In this document: positions 59,604 to 64,000 of the stretch, piece by piece
Layout: each line of letters begins with the position of its first letter
Position numbering within the stretch: the first letter of the stretch is position 1
Notes under the pieces: generated by a model
Database searches by the model: none
Seen by the model: the letters and a program-made list of their open reading frames with translations, nothing else
What the model was told of the DNA's origin: nothing
Assembly: GCA_027922465.2 (NCBI GenBank)
Contig: BQMF02000037.1
Location: 1,302,001-1,366,000 of the forward strand
From: Turritopsis dohrnii
Taxonomy: Eukaryota > Cnidaria > Hydrozoa > Anthoathecata > Oceaniidae
Length of the DNA: 64,000 nucleotides
Direction of reading: 5' to 3'
Translations under genes and position numbers: made by a program

Positions 59604-61925
59604 TAACATAGATTATTCTTTGTTAAAAATCTGTATCATTGAGTCAAACAAAAACAAAAAATGACACTAATTAACAATCAATCTATTAAGGGCAATTTAC
59701 ACCGTATAAAATATTTGTCAAACAATTTTTTTATAGTAAACATTTGATGTATGATTTCTTTTAATAAAAATGTTGTGTTTATAATATAACATTACAACAG
59801 TCAGAAGAGATCAATGATTTTGAATTGAAAAAAATGGAGAGTGATAAAACTTTGTGCACGATATCTATATCCACATTTTCTTTAAGTCAAAATAACAAAT
59901 ACAGGCTGTATTGAGGTCCAGACCCACAATAAGCATCAGAAAATGCCTGACTCAGACCTGGCCATTACAATGATTACAACAATTACAGCCCTCTGAATTA
60001 GGAAAAAGACTGAAAGCAAAAAAATACTGTCATATTTTTGAAAATTGCGACAGCAGATCATTATGTCACAGTGTAAGATGTAAACGACAGCAAAACTTGA
60101 TTGGTTTATTACATACCAGTAAAAATTTGGTGTAGAATGATGAGCAATAAAACAGAACTGAATACTTTATAAATCAATAGTGTTATCTGGAGCAAGAAGT
60201 TAAAATTGTAAACAGCAGGGGATTGGCTGTAAACTTGTCCTATTACAGGCTTTTTCTTTTGTATGGTGTTTTTTGTTTCATGATGAATATTCTTAACTTT
60301 TTAGTCAAAATCACCCTAATTATATTCTTAAGACATTCTTAAGGCCGTACCTAACTTTTCGTGCCTAGAAACTAAAGATAATACTAAAAGATGGTACTAA
60401 AAAAAGGTTGATAGGAGAAAAAACTGCAACAAAACATCAATACAGAGTCATGTGAGAGAAAGTTTATAATTGATAATTACAAAAGAATAGCACATAAAAC
60501 CAAATACTTTCTGACAAAATAAATTTTCAGCTCTCAAAATCTTAAGATGGCAATATTCTTAAGACGTTTTCTTAACTTTTTGGCCAATTTCATATTGAAC
60601 ATTTAGAATGTGTATGATCTTATAAAAAAGAAAGCGTGTATTTGTTTGAATAGTCATAGTTTACGAACCTACACATTAACATTTCTTTACTAATTTCACA
60701 GCAAGCAAAAAGAAAAATCATAAGACAATCTGTATTGAAAACAAAACCCAAACTGACTTTACAATACTTTATAATACACATTAAAGGCTTTCTATTTAGC
60801 ATTATGTGTGTATCGTTGCTTACAAACGAAAGATTTTTGAAAGGAAAATATGTTCGTACTATTCACATTTTATATATAAATGGAATACATGAGGTAAACA
60901 AATATTCTATGGAAACAAAGAACATTTTTGAGAATTAACGGAAGATGTCAAGGGAATTCTCAGGAATTGCCAAAATCACCCATTTGTTAGATATAACTCA
61001 CCATTGTTTTGCTCTTGGGTTTTGCTCTCAAAAATAAATGTTCATTAGAGATAATATGGTGGCACCAGTTGTCAAAGAAAGAGAAATGAATGATTTTGTT
61101 TCATCACGTAAGCAAACCAGACAAACTAACGCTATTGAGGAAATAGAAAGAATAAGATAGAACGAAAGAAATGAAAGGACTTATTAAAGTATTAACACTA
61201 TATATGCAATATTATGATTGATTTATGGCAGCTTCACGATGGCAAAAACTGAATATGGTCATAAATTCAGAGGACAGTGAGTAAAAAATGAAATTAATTG
61301 TTGCAATTGCTAATTGCCAGGTGTGAACGCTTTCAAGTACTTCATTAGTAATTAGTAGTAATTTTTTAATTTTTTTTTCTTTCAGTATATACACTGGAAG
61401 AAGAGTATCTTCCAGGATATCATTATATACATTACTCCTAACAATATTCAATGAATTCATCGAACAAAGTAGATGTTAATGTATTGCATGGAAAATTGTT
61501 TGCTCTTTGCCATTACAAAAAAAAACATGACAAAAAATATCATCACTATATCATCGTTACTTTAGTGGAAAAGAGTGATGCGATGCATGCTCATTCTTTC
61601 GGGACATTGTAAAATTGATAAAACATGTTTGTGAAATCAAATGAAAAACAAATCATCCTCATGGCAAAGCAGCTCAACCTGCATTTTGTTTTTTATTAAA
61701 AAAAGGAGCGACTGGTGCATTAAACAGGGGCGATGATAAAATAAAAACAAAATATTTAATCAGTGATATGAATATCAAAATTTGAAGAAAAAGTATATAC
61801 TTGAAAATAGACATGTTATTCTTGTTAGCAAAGCTCAGTTCAGACCTTCTTATTCCCATAGGCAGTTATATATTTGTTTGAATTCATTTTTCGTTTCATG
61901 AAATTATAATTATATAAAAGCATTT
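59604..61925. other. No gene recognised
   Basis: AT-rich stretch in which I looked for the missing UFC1 N-terminal exon on the minus strand without success. Open frames here have no recognisable domain. Confidence 0.4.
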
Positions 61926-62890
61926 TTATATATTTCCCCATAGGGCGAAATATATGTTAAAACCGGCATTTTCCTTCTCCTTCTCCTTCTCCTACTTCTC
62001 CGTTCACTTTTATAGCCGCGGTTCAGAATGTAATTTTCACCTAGCCGCCAAAGTAGATAAGAATAGAGGCTAGTCTACAGTCAAGTAGACGCCATGTTTT
62101 TTCAGTCAGTGCTGCGGATGGGCTGTAGAAGATTTTTGATTCAACAGAATTCAACGTTAAGTGATGGAAATAAATCGTTTTAGTTCAGTATTGTCTTAAA
62201 AAGGTTTTATAAAAACTTTTGAAGAAACGTGTAAAAAACAGAAAAATATTGTTTTGTTTTTGGTTATTTATTTATTTATTTATTTATGACGAATATTTAC
62301 ACAGGATGTCCATTTCAACAAAAGCTGGTATCAAGTGGGTCCTGTATATAAAAGTTTAAAAAATCTTTATCCTACAATAAAAACATATAAAATCTAAAAA
62401 ATCAAAGCAAATTAAACGAAGCAATTATTTCTAACAACACTTATTTCTAAAATCGTACGAACTCTTACGAGGGAAGTGTATTTTGAAGAACCACAGCAAA
62501 CAGTCTACTTGATTAACTAGGCGTGTCACTTCACATATGTGTGAAGTGACACGCCTAGTTAATCAAGTAGACTGTTTGCTGTCAGATTAAATGACTATCG
62601 CCAGGGAAGCACATTTTTTGACCAGATTCGATTCTTTCAAGTTATTTGTGTCTCAATCTTGTCTGTTATTATACGTAAATGGTTTTCTGACGTTCTTATT
62701 GCATATACGACATCACATTTTTACTTGCTTTTTTACTAATGTGATACTAATGTGATGACAAAAATGCTATGATTGATGATGATGATGATTGAAATGCTTG
62801 GAACAGCAAACCATTGAAGCTGTGATTTGAGTGCAAAGGCGAAAATTCATTACCAATACATGCTGAAGATTTATTTGTATTTTACGTCCT
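61926..62890. repeat. Inverted copy of the 10.1-10.9 kb dispersed element, interrupted
   Basis: The complement of 61926-62260 matches 10310-10860, and the complement of 62765-62880 matches 10143-10265. The roughly 500 bp in between (62270-62760) holds a TTTA tract (62266-62285), a perfect hairpin and one arm of a long inverted repeat. These have no counterpart in the first copy and were therefore inserted or rearranged. Confidence 0.75.
62493..62582. repeat. Perfect 42-bp palindrome with 6-nt loop
   Basis: 62493-62534 and 62541-62582 are exact reverse complements around the spacer ATATGT. The arms include GTGAAGTGACACGCCTAGTT and AATCAAGTAGACTGTTTGCT. Such a palindrome would extrude as a cruciform and is unstable in cloning. 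Confidence 0.92.
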
Positions 62891-63156
62891 GATATAGTGA
62901 ACTGAAAGCACATATTATGATGTACAGCTATAAAAGGAAACCTTTTTTATGTGGAGAACAACCAGTTCAACCAACCAGTGTTAATTCAAAAAGTACATTA
63001 GTAAAAAAGCAAGTAAAAATGTGATGTCGTATATGCAATAAGAACGTCAGAAAACCATTTACGTATAATAACAGACAAGATTGAGACACAAATAACTTGA
63101 AAGAATCGAATCTGGTCAAAAAATGTGCTTCCCTGGCGATAGTCATTTAATCTGAC
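62581..63156. repeat. Perfect 162-bp inverted repeat, 252-bp spacer
   Basis: 62581-62742 and 62995-63156 appear to be exact reverse complements by eye (start GTCAGATTAAATGACTATCG, end ACTTGCTTTTTTACTAATGT). The left arm begins at the edge of the 42-bp palindrome. The spacer contains a block of the dispersed element. No open frame is present. Confidence 0.88.
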
Positions 63157-63919
63157 AACAGAAACATAATAAATTTACTATGGATTAATTCCATAATCAC
63201 CTATACTATTTTGATACTGTATATATATGATATTTTAGGAAAACTTGATATATATATAGATGAGTTTCTAAGTGACGTGATGTTTATAAACATTAGCGTT
63301 TTTTGCTCAATAATTGCTGTGAGTTTCAACATATTAATAGACAAGTCAATTTCCTAAACCGGTTCTCAGGAGGCGTTTTTAAGACAAAAAAAATTATTTA
63401 AAAATAATACTCATTAGCACTCGAAATCTATTTTTGTGAAGTTTATAAAAATTTTAGTTTAAACAGATCTTTTACTGGTAATTAACATCAGAAACTCATC
63501 TATGTCAATTTTCCTTACACAAACAACAAACGTATATATATTAATCAAAGCACAATCCAACAAACAATCTGTAAATCAAATCAAACCAGAACACAAAACT
63601 TCTACTTTCAGCTTTTTAGTGATTTGGTTATGGATCGCATGTGTAGTCTATTTTCAGTACCGAAATCTGTTGTTTTTTTTTCATTTGGGATTTACAATGG
63701 TCATTTTTATCAAATAATAAATAATGGGTGTGCACATATTTTTTTGAACAGAGAATTATTCTGAATACTTGAATTCAATTTTATAAATTGTCACTTTAAG
63801 CCTATCTCTTTTTCGAAAATAACTCTTCTGTCCAAATTTGAAGTGCTAATTTGAAGTGCTTTTAATTGCTTTTGGTGGTTATTTGCTTATACATTTATTT
63901 AAAATGTAATAACATAAAA
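63157..63919. other. No gene recognised
   Basis: AT-rich, with a short inverted pair AYATAGATGAGTTTCT at 63256-63270 and its complement at 63491-63505. It may be the interior of the element that carries the ribozyme at 63920. Confidence 0.35.
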
Positions 63920-63965
63920 ATACATGACTTTAAAGTTTCATGCATATCGCAATCATCAGATGTAT
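63920..63965 (-). ncRNA. Hammerhead ribozyme, type I, minimal stem III
   Basis: On the minus strand, stem I 5' strand ATACAT (63965-63960) leads into the core box CTGATGA (63959-63953). Stem II follows (TGC/GCA around GATAT, with a T-T apposition at its base), then GAAA (63939-63936). A tiny stem III (ACTT/AAGT with a TA apex) leads to GTC (63928-63926), and the 3' strand ATGTAT (63925-63920) is the exact complement of the 5' strand. All invariant core positions are present, and cleavage is predicted between 63926 and 63925. Very short stem III hammerheads are typical of Penelope-like elements, where they lie in the terminal repeats. Confidence 0.72.
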
Positions 63966-64000
63966 AAAATTTTATACATCTATATTTTATACATCTGATG

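Overview
This is an AT-rich, intron-rich animal genome segment. A cnidarian, perhaps a hydrozoan, is the best guess, but the sequence does not prove it. The reasons are multi-exon genes with GT-AG introns, animal-type genes (lipoxygenase, astacin, UFC1, a secreted EGF protein) and a dense, heavily nested population of DNA transposons, MITEs, Penelope-like and tyrosine-recombinase elements. No bacterial operons, CRISPR arrays, rRNA or tRNA were recognised.

Layout. 1-170: a decayed hammerhead-ribozyme-like relic; 224-700: tandem repeats. 2.05-7.94 kb (+): a 12-exon lipoxygenase gene with all iron ligands. 8.4-9.4 kb (-): a Penelope-like reverse transcriptase relic. 10.1-17 kb: a transposon graveyard with a dispersed element, a P-element/THAP9-like transposase relic (+), and a further transposase relic (-) that is split by a hAT-like element (11820-12868) and by a CACTA-like element (13426-16909), which carries its own multi-exon gene. 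17-20.9 kb: dispersed repeats. 20.99-27.30 kb (+): a six-exon astacin metalloprotease whose introns hold several nested repeats. 28.8-30.2 kb: a TTAA-flanked MITE followed by a broken tyrosine recombinase. 31-46 kb: gene-poor, with tandem repeats and several TIR elements. 46.8-50.4 kb: a composite of a HIRAN-like fragment, a LINE tail with poly(A), a pogo/Tigger-type C-terminus and a PIF1-like helicase relic. 51.19-52.94 kb (-): a secreted EGF-like protein gene with four exons. 55.57-56.64 kb (-): UFC1, the E2 enzyme for UFM1, missing its first exon(s). 57.53-59.60 kb: a 2.07 kb TIR transposon with a long cysteine-rich/acidic open frame. 61.9-63.2 kb: an inverted copy of the 10 kb dispersed element, broken by perfect palindromes. 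63920-63965 (-): a hammerhead ribozyme with an intact core.

The four host genes (lipoxygenase, astacin, EGF protein, UFC1) are functionally unrelated and are separated by repeats. The most notable signals are the hammerhead ribozyme, the nested transposons with reconstructible insertion sites, the transposon carrying a large non-catalytic open frame, the long perfect inverted repeats near 62.5-63.2 kb and an apparent 25-nt intron or frame slip in the lipoxygenase. Exon boundaries were read by eye from splice sites and frame continuity. Family assignments rest on remembered motifs, not on searches.
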